Assembly: GCA_045532175.1 (NCBI GenBank)
Contig: JAZSFK010000030.1
Coordinates: 1 to 64,000 of the forward strand
Direction of reading: 5' to 3'
DNA length: 64,000 bases
Source of the DNA: Fimenecus sp045532175
GTDB taxonomy: Bacteria > Bacillota > Clostridia > Oscillospirales > Acutalibacteraceae
Shown: positions 1-8,534 of the stretch, in pieces
Layout of the letters: each line of letters opens with the position of its first letter
Position numbering within the stretch: the first letter of the stretch is position 1
Program-made: the position numbers and the translations under genes
The notes under the pieces: model-generated
What the model was told of the DNA's origin: nothing
Databases searched by the model: none
What the model saw: the letters and a program-made list of their open reading frames with translations, nothing else

Positions 1-1397
1 TTTCCTAATTGTCTTCCTAAGACCGCTTGGCCTCCGACTTCATATCCCATTTCGGTAAGGCGGATATCCGCATTGTCCTGTCGAAGCAAAAGTCTGTATT
101 CACTACGAGATGTCATCATTCTGTAAGGGTCTGAACATCCTTTTGTAACAAGGTCGTCAATAAGTGTACCAATATATGAGCTTGCACGGTCAAGAATAAA
201 AGGTTCTTTTCCCTGAATTTTTCGAACAGCATTGACACCTGCAATAAGTCCTTGTGCTGCAGCTTCTTCATATCCTGATGAGCCGTTGAACTGACCTGCA
301 CCGAAAAGAGAATCAATATCATTAAATTCTAGTGATGCTTTCAATGCCAATGGGTCAACACAATCATATTCTATTGCATATGCTGTTCTCATAACCTCAA
401 CATTTTCAAGACCTTTGATACTTCTCAAAAATTTCAACTGAACATCTTCAGGCAATGAAGATGACATACCCTGAAGATAAAGTTCTTCTGTATCAAGTCC
501 ACAAGGTTCGATGAATAATTGATGTCTTTCCTTTTCTTCAAAACGAACTATCTTATCTTCAATACTCGGACAATATCTTGGACCTACACCCTCAATTTTT
601 CCTGAATAAAGAGGGGAGCGGTGAATGTTTTCAAGTATAATTCTTTTTGTTTCTTCATTTGTATATGTAATATGGCAAACTTCTTTATTTTGCGGTAAAT
701 CAACAGTTTCATAAGAAAAAGGGATTATATTTTCATCACCTTCTTGAATTTCAAGTCCGGAAAAATCAACACTGCGTCTATTAACTCGTGATGGAGTACC
801 TGTTTTAAACCTACGAAGAGGAATATTCATTTTATATAATGCTTCGGAAAGTTTTGTCGCAGAAAACATACCATCAGGGCCACTTTCATATGACACATCA
901 CCTATGTAAATTCTGCCACCAAGGAAAGTACCTGTTGCAATAATAACTGCTTTTGCAGTATAAATTGCATCCAACTGAGTTTTAAGGTAGAAAATACCGT
1001 CCTTTTTATAAAGGTCAACAATTTCCGCCTGTTTCATATCAAGGTTTTCCTGTTTTTCAAGAATATGTTTCATATATTTTGAATAATCACGTCTGTCAAT
1101 CTGTGCACGTAAAGAGTGTACAGCAGGACCTTTACCTCGATTAAGCATTCTTACCTGTATGGAATTTTTATCTGCTGCTTTGCCCATTTCGCCGCCAAGG
1201 GCATCAATTTCACGGACAAGGTGACCTTTTGATGTACCTCCGATTGACGGATTACACGGTAAATTACCAACCCAGTCCATATTAATTGTGAATACAACGG
1301 TTGATGCACCAAGACGTGCAGAAGCAAGCGCAGCCTCAATACCCGCATGGCCTGTACCAATAACAGCTATATCATATTCTTTTGCAAAATACTCCAT
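1..1397 (-). CDS. mnmG: tRNA uridine-5-carboxymethylaminomethyl modification enzyme MnmG (3' end outside window)
   Basis: FAD-dependent enzyme that, with the GTPase MnmE, adds the (carboxymethyl)aminomethyl group to U34 of several tRNAs. About 465 residues are visible and the C-terminus lies beyond base 1. The N-terminus carries the dinucleotide-binding motif VIGTGHAGIEAALASARLG, followed by the family block NPSIGGTSKGHLVREIDALGG and, further on, ATGTFLGGRIYIGD and GAGQFNGSSGYEEAAAQG. The start ATG at 1397 has an AGGAAT Shine-Dalgarno about seven bases upstream. In many Firmicutes mnmE lies directly upstream. Here jag is the upstream neighbour, a terminator-like hairpin separates the two, and mnmE is 15 kb away. 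Confidence 0.95.
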   Translation of the reverse strand, partial: MEYFAKEYDIAVIGTGHAGIEAALASARLGASTVVFTINMDWVGNLPCNPSIGGTSKGHLVREIDALGGEMGKAADKNSIQVRMLNRGKGPAVHSLRAQIDRRDYSKYMKHILEKQENLDMKQAEIVDLYKKDGIFYLKTQLDAIYTAKAVIIATGTFLGGRIYIGDVSYESGPDGMFSATKLSEALYKMNIPLRRFKTGTPSRVNRRSVDFSGLEIQEGDENIIPFSYETVDLPQNKEVCHITYTNEETKRIILENIHRSPLYSGKIEGVGPRYCPSIEDKIVRFEEKERHQLFIEPCGLDTEELYLQGMSSSLPEDVQLKFLRSIKGLENVEVMRTAYAIEYDCVDPLALKASLEFNDIDSLFGAGQFNGSSGYEEAAAQGLIAGVNAVRKIQGKEPFILDRASSYIGTLIDDLVTKGCSDPYRMMTSRSEYRLLLRQDNADIRLTEMGYEVGGQAVLGRQLG

Positions 1398-1407
1398 AAT
1401 ATCATTC

Positions 1408-1445
1408 CTAAAAAAATAAGCAGTGGAGAAATTCCCTCCACCGCC
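1408..1445 (-). terminator. Hairpin terminator or attenuator between jag and mnmG
   Basis: On the minus strand a nine-pair stem (1436-1444 with 1420-1428, one G-U pair) closes a seven-base loop and is followed by a T-rich run (complement of 1409-1419). It sits directly before the mnmG ribosome-binding site, so it would end jag transcripts or attenuate read-through into mnmG. Confidence 0.7.
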
Positions 1446-1452
1446 TTTTTTA

Positions 1453-2409
1453 TTATTCTGTAGTTGTTGAACGAATTTCAACCTTTCCGTAAAGTGCGGA
1501 GCCGTCAATATCGCTCTTTGGTGCTCTGTCAGGAGAAATTTCAGGCTTATATGCTTCTTTTCTTTCTCTTCTTCCGTTACCGTGACGATTATTTCTTCCA
1601 CGGTTTCCACCATTGTGCTTTGCACCTTCAACAGGAGAAATAACAACTCGTCTGTCAAGGTCTGAGCCTATTGAATGTGATGTTGCACCCTCTATTTCCT
1701 GAACCGCTGTATGAATTATTCTTCTCTCATAAGGATTCATTGGCTCAAGAGAGATGTTTCTGCCCTGGCGAACTGCCTTAACTGCAGTTTTTCTTGCAAG
1801 GATTTTAAGAGTTTCCTCTCTCTTTGCACGGTAGTTTCCAACGTTAATTGAAACTCTCTTATAGCTTGATTTTCCTTTGTTTGCAACCATTCTTGCAAGG
1901 TACTGGATAGCATCAAGAGTTTCGCCGCGTTTGCCGATAATAATTCCGTAATCATCACCACAGTCAAGCTCGAAGTAGATTTCTTCTTCGTTTGACATTT
2001 CTGTAATATTACATTCCTGCATACCAAGTGACAATACCATCGACTTGATATATTCTGCTGTTTCGGGATAAAGATTTGTCACTGTCATAGGAGCTTCAGC
2101 AACTTCTTTAACCTCTTCTTTTGCAGGAGCTTTTACTTCCTGTTTTTTTGGTTCAGCCTTCTTTTCCGGCTTTTTTTCCTGTTTCTTGTTTTCTTTTCTT
2201 GCTTCCTTCTTTTCCGGCTTTGGGTCAGGTAATTTTACACTAACCTTAACCTTTGCAGGATTACCACCGAAAAGACCAAGAATCTTCTTTGTTGGAGTCT
2301 GTATAACTTCAACTGTAAAATCATCAAAATCACTGATGCCGAGTTCAACCATGGCAGCAGCCTTTGCCTCGTCAACCGTATTTCCGGTTCCGATTGCTTC
2401 TTTAATCAT
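1453..2409 (-). CDS. jag: RNA-binding protein Jag/KhpB (Jag-N, KH, R3H)
   Basis: 318-residue RNA-binding protein of the KhpB (Jag/EloR) family, which with KhpA binds many transcripts and affects cell elongation and sporulation in Firmicutes. A Jag-N domain (about residues 1-55) leads into a Lys/Glu/Pro-rich linker (about 58-105). A type II KH domain follows, with the GxxG loop IIIGKRGETLDAIQ, and then an R3H domain containing EPMNPYERRIIHTAVQ. The C-terminal tail is rich in Gly, Asn and Arg. A TGAGGT Shine-Dalgarno precedes the ATG, 13 bases after yidC. The rnpA-yidD-yidC-jag order is classic for Firmicutes origins. Confidence 0.95.
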   Translation of the reverse strand: MIKEAIGTGNTVDEAKAAAMVELGISDFDDFTVEVIQTPTKKILGLFGGNPAKVKVSVKLPDPKPEKKEARKENKKQEKKPEKKAEPKKQEVKAPAKEEVKEVAEAPMTVTNLYPETAEYIKSMVLSLGMQECNITEMSNEEEIYFELDCGDDYGIIIGKRGETLDAIQYLARMVANKGKSSYKRVSINVGNYRAKREETLKILARKTAVKAVRQGRNISLEPMNPYERRIIHTAVQEIEGATSHSIGSDLDRRVVISPVEGAKHNGGNRGRNNRHGNGRRERKEAYKPEISPDRAPKSDIDGSALYGKVEIRSTTTE

Positions 2410-2422
2410 ATTTTTACCTCAG

Positions 2423-3373
2423 TTATTCTTCGTTTTTCTTTTCTGCTACGCTTTTTAATACTTTTTCTTTTGCTCTGCGGTTGATTGTTTCTTCAACCAT
2501 TGCTTTTGCAAGCATCTTTTTAGGTGAAAATACCTTATTTGTAATAATCATCTGAACAAATGAAAGGATATTTGACATAATAATGTACACACCAACACTT
2601 GCAGGGAAAAGGAATGAGAAATAAACGCTCATTGCAGGTGACATAAATGTCATACATCCTGTTGATGGATTTTTTGCCATTTCAGGATTTGTCTTTTTCT
2701 GTCTTAACCATGTGTAAAGACCCATAGCAAGTGATGTTATACCTGTAAGAACAGGAATAAGCCACAACATATCCAAGCCCATTTTTGTGTCCGGTGTTCT
2801 TGAGAGGTCAATTCCAAAAAATCTGAAATTTTCAATAAATTCGTTGATTCTTGTAATTGTTTCAGCAGGAATTGCTGATAAGTCAAGCTCATTAAAATGA
2901 GTAATCGCTGTAAGCTCAAGTCTTAATTCTGATGTTTCATAAGCAGTAAGATTTGAAAGCTTCAAAACCTCTGCCTTGAGTATTTCGATTGTTTCCTTCG
3001 GTAACTTGAGAACATATGATAAAAGTCTGTAGTTAACGCCGAAAACACCCATCATAACAGGCAACTGAATAAGCAAAGGAAGACAACCGCCTGTCATTGA
3101 TGAATAACCCTCACGTGCGTAAAGCTCATTCATAGCTTCGTTCATCTTCTGCTGATTACCTGCATATTTTTCTCTTATTCTCTTGATTTTAGGTTGCATT
3201 CTCTGGGTTTTAACCATACCCTTTTGTTGCTTTATCGAGGACGGAAGTAAAACAAGCTTAACGCAAATTGTCATTAGCAACAATGAAAATACGTAGTTGT
3301 TACTGATTTCATAGAAGAAACCAATAATCATACCAAACGGTATTGATAAGTAGTTATAAATAAATTCGTACAT
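2423..3373 (-). CDS. yidC: Membrane protein insertase YidC/Oxa1 family
   Basis: 316-residue insertase that places membrane proteins alone or with SecYEG. The conserved core is visible: a first hydrophobic segment ending in TICVKLVLLPSSIKQQ, a charged cytoplasmic helical hairpin (QPKIKRIREKYAGNQQKMNEAM), then GGCLPLLIQLPVMMGVF and two more membrane segments near the C-terminus. The groove position that is Arg in well-studied Gram-positive YidC proteins appears to be Lys39 here, and no lipobox is present. GGAGG lies seven bases before the ATG. The middle loop (about residues 125-185) is longer than I expect for the family. Confidence 0.95.
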   Translation of the reverse strand: MYEFIYNYLSIPFGMIIGFFYEISNNYVFSLLLMTICVKLVLLPSSIKQQKGMVKTQRMQPKIKRIREKYAGNQQKMNEAMNELYAREGYSSMTGGCLPLLIQLPVMMGVFGVNYRLLSYVLKLPKETIEILKAEVLKLSNLTAYETSELRLELTAITHFNELDLSAIPAETITRINEFIENFRFFGIDLSRTPDTKMGLDMLWLIPVLTGITSLAMGLYTWLRQKKTNPEMAKNPSTGCMTFMSPAMSVYFSFLFPASVGVYIIMSNILSFVQMIITNKVFSPKKMLAKAMVEETINRRAKEKVLKSVAEKKNEE

Positions 3374-3397
3374 TTTGTCCTCCGAAAGTTACTGGAC

Positions 3398-3625
3398 TCA
3401 CTTTTTTTCTTTTTTTCTCGGTACAGGGTCATACCCGCCGGAAAAAAGCGGATTACACCGTAAAAGTCTTAAAACAGCAAGAATTGTGCCTTTTAAAACC
3501 CCGTGTATCTCGATTGCTTCAATTGCGTATTGCGAACAAGTAGGATAAAAACGGCATTTTGGTCCGAACAACGGTGATATTTTTCTCTGATAAAATCTGA
3601 TTACTTTAATCATTATCTGTTTCAT
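3398..3625 (-). CDS. yidD: Membrane protein insertion efficiency factor YidD
   Basis: Small protein (75 residues from this start) carrying the YidD signature: IRFYQRKISPLFGPKCRFYPTCSQYAIEAIE and CNPLFSGGYDPVP, with three conserved cysteines. It assists YidC-dependent insertion, probably as a peripheral inner-membrane protein. The ATG at 3625 has AGGTG six bases upstream and overlaps the end of rnpA by 20 bases, implying translational coupling. A second ATG at 3613 is possible but lacks a ribosome-binding site. Confidence 0.92.
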   Translation of the reverse strand: MKQIMIKVIRFYQRKISPLFGPKCRFYPTCSQYAIEAIEIHGVLKGTILAVLRLLRCNPLFSGGYDPVPRKKEKK

Positions 3626-3956
3626 CAATTACACCTGCTTCCTTCAACTGTGAAAGCATTATCTGTGCTATCTGTGTGCTTTTTTTATATTTTGTTCTTG
3701 ACCTCGCAACAAAAACAATATCATAATTGCCGTTTATTTTACCTTCAATTTCACGGTATGCTGCACGTATTATACGTCTTGTTCTGTTTCTTTCCACAGC
3801 ATTACCAATCTTTTTTGAAGTTGTTATTCCGATACGACAAATTCCCGCACGGTTTTTTATTACATAAGAAACCAGTGCAGGAGCCTGAAATACTTTACCT
3901 TTGCCGTATGCTCTACGGAATTCACAGTTACTTTTAATTGTTACTGTCTTCTTCAA
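3606..3956 (-). CDS. rnpA: Ribonuclease P protein component
   Basis: 116-residue protein subunit of RNase P, which matures the 5' ends of tRNAs. The diagnostic RNR block is present as KKIGNAVERNRTRRIIRAAYREI, preceded by the N-terminal family pattern KSNCEFRRAYGKGK. The start is TTG at 3956. It gives the expected N-terminus MKKTVTIK, no in-frame ATG is better placed, and GGGAAAA lies just upstream. It follows rpmH by about 20 bases. Confidence 0.95.
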   Translation of the reverse strand: MKKTVTIKSNCEFRRAYGKGKVFQAPALVSYVIKNRAGICRIGITTSKKIGNAVERNRTRRIIRAAYREIEGKINGNYDIVFVARSRTKYKKSTQIAQIMLSQLKEAGVIDETDND

Positions 3957-3977
3957 CTTTTTTTCCCGGCTGACAGA

Positions 3978-4112
3978 TTAATATGTCAACTGCTTTCTGC
4001 CCTTAGCTCTTCTGCGAGCAAGTACCTTTCTGCCGTTTCTGTCAGACATTCTCTTACGGAAGCCGTGCTCCATCTTGCGATGACGCTTCTTTGGCTGATA
4101 AGTTCTTTTCAT
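3978..4112 (-). CDS. rpmH: Large ribosomal subunit protein bL34
   Basis: A 44-residue basic protein, translated by hand on the minus strand: MKRTYQPKKRHRKMEHGFRK at the start and ending GRKVLARRRAKGRKQLTY. This is the complete, highly conserved bL34 sequence pattern. GGAG lies seven bases before the ATG at 4112. It heads the rpmH-rnpA-yidD-yidC-jag operon and has a strong sigma-A promoter about 60 bases upstream. Confidence 0.98.
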   Translation of the reverse strand: MKRTYQPKKRHRKMEHGFRKRMSDRNGRKVLARRRAKGRKQLTY

Positions 4113-4169
4113 TATTGCTCCTCCGTTTCATTAATTAGTCACACATTGTAAAAATATCTGCGAGTAGTC

Positions 4170-4198
4170 ATTATATAAAAATTTTGTCAACTTGTCAA
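4170..4198 (-). promoter_or_regulatory. Sigma-A promoter of the rpmH operon
   Basis: On the minus strand TTGACA (4198-4193) and TATAAT (4175-4170) are both perfect consensus hexamers, separated by exactly 17 bases. A second TTGACA starts 8 bases downstream of the first, giving the tandem TTGTCAAC pair seen on the plus strand. Confidence 0.9.
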
Positions 4199-4545
4199 CT
4201 TTAATTATTTTGTTCGATTTTTTCCACATATATGATTTTCCTTACAAATTAAAAAATTTTTCAACAATATATTGTGTTTTTATCCTTTTTATTTCTGAAA
4301 AAATTTTTTATTTTATTTATTCATTTTCGATTTTTTTGAAAACTTGTCCATATTTATATAATATATATTATTATATTTTATTAGATTTTCCATTGATATT
4401 TGTTTTAAATTGTGTTAAAATTAGTTATCTGTTTAAATGAGATACTACACTTATAAATAGGTAAAACCTCAAAAATCGCCATTTTTATTGAAGTTTGAGT
4501 GTATGTATGGATTTTATACTAATTTTTTCAGGAAGGAAAAATCTT
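4199..4545. other. AT-rich oriC-proximal region upstream of dnaA
   Basis: About 350 bases with no credible gene and very high AT content. One site at 4220-4228 (TTTTCCACA) fits the DnaA-box pattern TTWTNCACA, and TTTTCAACA at 4258-4266 is a one-mismatch variant that recurs at 6000-6008. This would be the upstream half of a bipartite oriC, as in Bacillus subtilis. A dnaA promoter must lie here, but I see no strong hexamers; TTGTGT/TTAAAT around 4410-4438 is only weak. Confidence 0.6.
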
Positions 4546-5862
4546 ATGAATTCTTATAATGAATTATGGGAAACCGTTCGCTCTTTTTGTCGCGAAAATA
4601 TGAATTCAATTGCTTTTAATATGTGGATTGAGCCTCTTAATCTCATAAAGCTTGATGCAGAAAGAGTAATTGTTTCAGCACCTGCCTTCAAAATTGATTT
4701 AATTATGACAAAATACAAAACATTTATTGAAGAAGCTTTTTATAATGTCATGGGATTCAATGTTGAACTTGAAATTATGCCTGAGGAAAATATTCCGAAG
4801 GAACATTCTGATAAGAAAAATGAATCCTCCGGTTCTGAATCATCAAATATTGAAAATGCAAAGCTTACCTTTAACAATTTTATTGTAGGTCCTTCTAACA
4901 AGTTTGCTTATACCGCATCTTTAAGAGTTTCTGAAAATCCCGGTTCTGTTTTTAATCCTCTTTTTATTTACGGAAATTCCGGTCTTGGAAAAACTCACCT
5001 TCTTAATGCTATCATTGAAAAATTAAAAAATAATAATCCTGATATAAACATTGTTTATACAACAAGTGAAAATCTTATGAATGACCTTTATTTTGCCATT
5101 CAGACAAAAACAATTCACGATTTTCATATCAAATACCGCTCCTGTGATGCATTACTTATTGACGATATTCAATTTATTGCAGGTAAGGCACAGACAGAAG
5201 AAGAAATTTTCCATACTTTTGATGCATTCATAAAAGCAGGAAAACAGATTGTTCTTACTTCTGATAAACCGCCAAGTGCTATTCCGAAAATTGAAGACAG
5301 ACTTAAAACAAGATTTGAAAGCGGTCTTCTTTGTGATATTCAGCCACCTGATTTTGAAACAAGAGTTGCCATTATAAAAGATAAAGCAAATTATCTTCGT
5401 TTTGAATTACCCGATGATGTTTGCGGATTTATTGCTGAAAACATAAAAAGTAATGTTCGTCAGATGGGTAGCGCTGTTAAAAATATTTACGCGTATTGTT
5501 CTTTTAACAATGTTTCACCTAATGTTGAAATAGTTAAAGATATTCTTAAGGATATTCTTATTACAAGTCAGCCTGTTGGTGTTGTTATTGACAATATTCT
5601 TGAAAAGGTATCATTTACCTTCGGAGTTACTCCCGAACAACTTAAAAGTGAACGTAGAGATGCCAATATCAACAATGCCAGACAGGCAGCTATGTACATA
5701 ATAAGAGAAATTACGGGTCTTTCTCAGGATGAGGTAGGTAAAACCTTTGGAAGAAATCACTCCACAGTTAACAATTCTCTTAAAAATGTTCAACAAAAAA
5801 TGTCAACTGATTCAAAATACAAAAATCTTATAAATGATATAATTAAGAATATAAATGACTAA
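4546..5862 (+). CDS. dnaA: Chromosomal replication initiator DnaA
   Basis: 438-residue AAA+ initiator that binds oriC and unwinds it. Domain I is at the N-terminus (NELWETVRSFCRENM). A short acidic linker around residues 80-105 is domain II. The AAA+ domain has Walker A GNSGLGKTHLL and Walker B ALLIDDIQF. Domain IV ends with a helix-turn-helix. The start is ATG 4546, with AGGAAGGA about eight bases upstream, rather than 4495. The signature helix reads FGRNHSTVNNS (Gly402 to about residue 411), whereas most bacteria have FGGRDHTTV: one Gly is missing, the base-reading Asp is Asn404 and a Thr is Ser406. This may match the unusual box-like sites nearby. Confidence 0.97.
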   Translation: MNSYNELWETVRSFCRENMNSIAFNMWIEPLNLIKLDAERVIVSAPAFKIDLIMTKYKTFIEEAFYNVMGFNVELEIMPEENIPKEHSDKKNESSGSESSNIENAKLTFNNFIVGPSNKFAYTASLRVSENPGSVFNPLFIYGNSGLGKTHLLNAIIEKLKNNNPDINIVYTTSENLMNDLYFAIQTKTIHDFHIKYRSCDALLIDDIQFIAGKAQTEEEIFHTFDAFIKAGKQIVLTSDKPPSAIPKIEDRLKTRFESGLLCDIQPPDFETRVAIIKDKANYLRFELPDDVCGFIAENIKSNVRQMGSAVKNIYAYCSFNNVSPNVEIVKDILKDILITSQPVGVVIDNILEKVSFTFGVTPEQLKSERRDANINNARQAAMYIIREITGLSQDEVGKTFGRNHSTVNNSLKNVQQKMSTDSKYKNLINDIIKNIND

Positions 5863-6074
5863 GCTTTCAACAAATTTATAGTTTTCGACATTTTACTTTT
5901 GAACAAGTTATTTTTTATCTTTTTTATTAACAAGGTTTCAAATAGGTTTAGACAGTAAAGAATAATCGATTTTCGTTGCAGTATCAACGGTTATTCTACT
6001 TTTCAACAGTTTAGGCTGCACCTACTACTAATACTATACTTTATTATTTTTATTTTATTTAAAGGGGAATGTTT
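5863..6074. other. oriC: Replication origin, downstream half (basal unwinding system)
   Basis: The 212-base dnaA-dnaN gap holds CTTTCAACA at 5864-5872 and TTTTCAACA at 6000-6008, variants of the DnaA box differing at one or two positions. Downstream comes a run of trinucleotides CTA-CTA-CTA-ATA-CTA (6022-6036), then an almost pure A/T tract to 6063. Box, DnaA-trio (3'-GAT-5' repeats on the other strand) and AT-rich unwinding tract in this order is the basal unwinding system described for Bacillus. Gene polarity flips around this region. Confidence 0.75.
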
Positions 6075-7196
6075 ATGAAATTTACTTGTCCTTCACAAAT
6101 TTTAAGCGAAGCTTGTATGAATGTACAAAGAGCAACATCTACAAAATCAACTAATCTTCCGACAATCGAAGGTATTCTTATAAAAGCAGAAAACGACAGA
6201 ATTATGCTTACCGGCTACGACCTTGAAATGGGAATAATCACTTCTGTTGAGGGAAGAGTTGAACAAACAGGAAGCATTATTCTCAATGCAAAAATTCTTT
6301 GTGATATTTTAAGAAATGCACCTGAAGAGTTAGTAACAATTGAGTGTGACGAAAGACTTATATGCAAAATAAAGAGCGGAGATTCAGAATTTTCAATTAC
6401 AGGTTTTCCGGAAGAGGATTATCCTGAATTGCCATCAGTTTCAGGTGGTTTTCCGATTGTAATTAAAGGCGAAATCTTAAAGGATATGGTAAAGAAAACA
6501 ATTTTTGCAACAGCAGAAAACGGAGCAAAAATTGTACATACAGGTGTAAGATTTGAAATTGCACAGGGAAATATTCGTCTTGTTGCGGTTGACGGATATA
6601 AGCTTGCAATAAGAAACGAAAAAATAGACTATTCCGGTGAAGAAAAGAGCTTTATTATTCCAAAGAAAACTCTTAATGAAGTTATGAAGCTTGCAGGCGA
6701 CGGTGAAAAGACAGTTTCTATGGTTGTTGCTTCCCGTCATATTATGTTTGAATGCGGAAGCTATGTTATTATTTCCCGACTTCTTGAAGGAGAATTCTTA
6801 AGCTATAAGAGTGCTATTCCGACAACTGCAAAAACAGAAGTAAAAGTAAACACAAGAAAATTCATCAGCAGTATCGAAAGAACATCATTGATTATTACTG
6901 AAAGAATTAAGAGTTATGTAAGATGTATCTTTGATTCAAATTCAATTAAAGTATCAAGCACAACTGCTTTAGGTACTGCTAATGACAGAATTTTTGCTGA
7001 TATTCAGGGTGAAAGAGTAGAAATAGGATTTAATAATAAATATCTTCTTGATGCTCTTAAGGTTTGTGATATTGATGAAGTAACATTAAGACTTAACGGT
7101 TCTGTATCACCAATTATTATTGTACCTGAAGATGACGGTTCATTGATTTATGAAAGAAACTTCTTATTTATGGTACTTCCTGTAAGGATGAACTAA
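6075..7196 (+). CDS. dnaN: DNA polymerase III sliding clamp, beta subunit
   Basis: 373-residue processivity clamp that forms a ring dimer on DNA and tethers polymerase III. Three repeated clamp folds span the length. Family landmarks include LPTIEGILIKAENDRIMLTGYDLEMGI in the first domain, FPEEDYPELPSV at the first domain boundary and the C-terminal NFLFMVLPVRMN. An upstream in-frame ATG at 6069 is too close to the AAAGGGGA ribosome-binding site (6061-6068), so ATG 6075 is chosen. It follows oriC and begins the dnaN-yaaA-recF-remB run. Confidence 0.97.
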   Translation: MKFTCPSQILSEACMNVQRATSTKSTNLPTIEGILIKAENDRIMLTGYDLEMGIITSVEGRVEQTGSIILNAKILCDILRNAPEELVTIECDERLICKIKSGDSEFSITGFPEEDYPELPSVSGGFPIVIKGEILKDMVKKTIFATAENGAKIVHTGVRFEIAQGNIRLVAVDGYKLAIRNEKIDYSGEEKSFIIPKKTLNEVMKLAGDGEKTVSMVVASRHIMFECGSYVIISRLLEGEFLSYKSAIPTTAKTEVKVNTRKFISSIERTSLIITERIKSYVRCIFDSNSIKVSSTTALGTANDRIFADIQGERVEIGFNNKYLLDALKVCDIDEVTLRLNGSVSPIIIVPEDDGSLIYERNFLFMVLPVRMN

Positions 7197-7197
7197 A

Positions 7198-7440
7198 ATG
7201 AAAAAAATATCAGCACATATTAAGAAAAAAGAAATAAAACAAATACAGATTGACAGTGAGTATATAAGACTTGATTCACTTTTGAAATTATGTAATGCAG
7301 TTATGACAGGCGGTCATGCAAAAATTGTTATACAAGAAAGTGAAGTAAAGGTAAACAATGAAATCTGTACTGCACGAGGAAAAAAAATCCGTCAGGGTGA
7401 TAAAGTTGAATTTGACGGAATAATTTATGAGGTTATCTGA
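7198..7440 (+). CDS. yaaA: S4-domain RNA-binding protein (YaaA family)
   Basis: 80-residue protein consisting of one S4 RNA-binding domain: YIRLDSLLKLCNAVMTGGHA then VKVNNEICTARGKKIRQGDK. It starts one base after dnaN stops, and its stop codon shares one base with the recF start, so dnaN, yaaA and recF are probably co-translated. The dnaN-yaaA-recF order is standard in Firmicutes. Its exact RNA target is not established; relatives bind rRNA or tRNA. Confidence 0.9.
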   Translation: MKKISAHIKKKEIKQIQIDSEYIRLDSLLKLCNAVMTGGHAKIVIQESEVKVNNEICTARGKKIRQGDKVEFDGIIYEVI

Positions 7441-8534
7441 TGCATATTAACGAAATAAAAATAGAAAATTTTCGTAATATTGACTTTATGGGAATTTTTC
7501 CTCATAAGGAAATAAATGTAATATACGGTCAGAACGGACAGGGAAAAACAAATCTTTTAGAGGCTATATGGCTTTTTACGGGATGTAAAAGTTTCAGAAA
7601 TTCAAAAGATAGTGAGCTTGTTCAATTTGAAAGAGAAAATTCAAAAATTTCGTTAAGTTTTGAAACAGAGCTTAGGGAAAATAATGCGGCTATTTTTATT
7701 GATAAAAAGAGAACTGCAAATTTAAACGGAATTAATCTTTCTTCACCACGTGAATTAATAGGAAAATATTATGCGGTAGTTTTTTCACCGATTCATTTAT
7801 CACTTATTAAGGACGGACCTGTAAACAGACGAAAATTTATTGATACTGCTATAAGTCAGATTGACAATATGTACGCAAAAAAACTTATGTATTACAATCA
7901 TCTTATACAGCAGAAAAACGCACTTTTAAAAAATGTAGCAGAAAATCCGTCATTACTGGATACCCTTGATATATGGGATGAAAAAATAGCATTTGCGGGT
8001 GCGGAAATTATTTCTGACAGAATTGAATACATAAAGAAAATTAAAAATAAGGCAACTGATATTTATAACGGAATTTCAGGCGAAAGAGAAGAGCTTGACA
8101 TCAAATATCTCAGTAATATTCGTTATGAGAGCGAAGAAAAACAGGATATTGCGAGAATTTACTTTGAAAACCTACAAAAACACAGACCGAATGATTTGTA
8201 TTTAAAAAGTACAACCTGTGGTCCGCACCGTGATGACATTGAAATTCTGATAAATAAAATTTCTGCAAGAAAATTCGGTTCACAAGGTCAGCAGAGAAGT
8301 GCATCTCTGAGTTTAAAACTTGGTGAAGCAGAAATTATCAAGGATTTAAAGGGTGAACACCCTATAATTCTTTTGGATGACGTTATGAGCGAATTAGATA
8401 TAACACGTCAGAATTATATTCTTAATAAAATGACGGAAAAACAGGTATTTATTACTTGTTGTGAAAAGGAAACAGTTTCTCGTCTTCACGCAGGAAAAGT
8501 ATTTAAAATAGAAAACGGAAAAGCGGTGGATTGA
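7440..8534 (+). CDS. recF: DNA replication and repair protein RecF
   Basis: 364-residue SMC-like ATPase that loads RecA at single-strand gaps together with RecO and RecR. Walker A is GQNGQGKTNLLEA, the ABC-type signature lies in FGSQGQQRSASLSLKLGE, and Walker B is ILLDDVMSELD. The start overlaps the yaaA stop (TGATG) and the stop overlaps the remB start in the same way, giving a tightly coupled translational unit. Confidence 0.96.
   Translation: MHINEIKIENFRNIDFMGIFPHKEINVIYGQNGQGKTNLLEAIWLFTGCKSFRNSKDSELVQFERENSKISLSFETELRENNAAIFIDKKRTANLNGINLSSPRELIGKYYAVVFSPIHLSLIKDGPVNRRKFIDTAISQIDNMYAKKLMYYNHLIQQKNALLKNVAENPSLLDTLDIWDEKIAFAGAEIISDRIEYIKKIKNKATDIYNGISGEREELDIKYLSNIRYESEEKQDIARIYFENLQKHRPNDLYLKSTTCGPHRDDIEILINKISARKFGSQGQQRSASLSLKLGEAEIIKDLKGEHPIILLDDVMSELDITRQNYILNKMTEKQVFITCCEKETVSRLHAGKVFKIENGKAVD

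Noticed and set aside
1737..2027. Minus-strand reading frame inside jag
   Set aside because: Alternative frame of the jag gene, whose KH and R3H domains are unambiguous.
4184..4199. Tandem TTGTCAAC repeat upstream of dnaA considered as DnaA boxes
   Set aside because: On the minus strand one copy is the perfect -35 hexamer of the rpmH promoter with a 17-base spacer to TATAAT, which explains it better; the repeat does not fit TTWTNCACA.
4192..4440. 82-codon reading frame in the AT-rich oriC region
   Set aside because: Low-complexity Phe/Ile/Tyr composition, no ribosome-binding site, lies in expected origin DNA.
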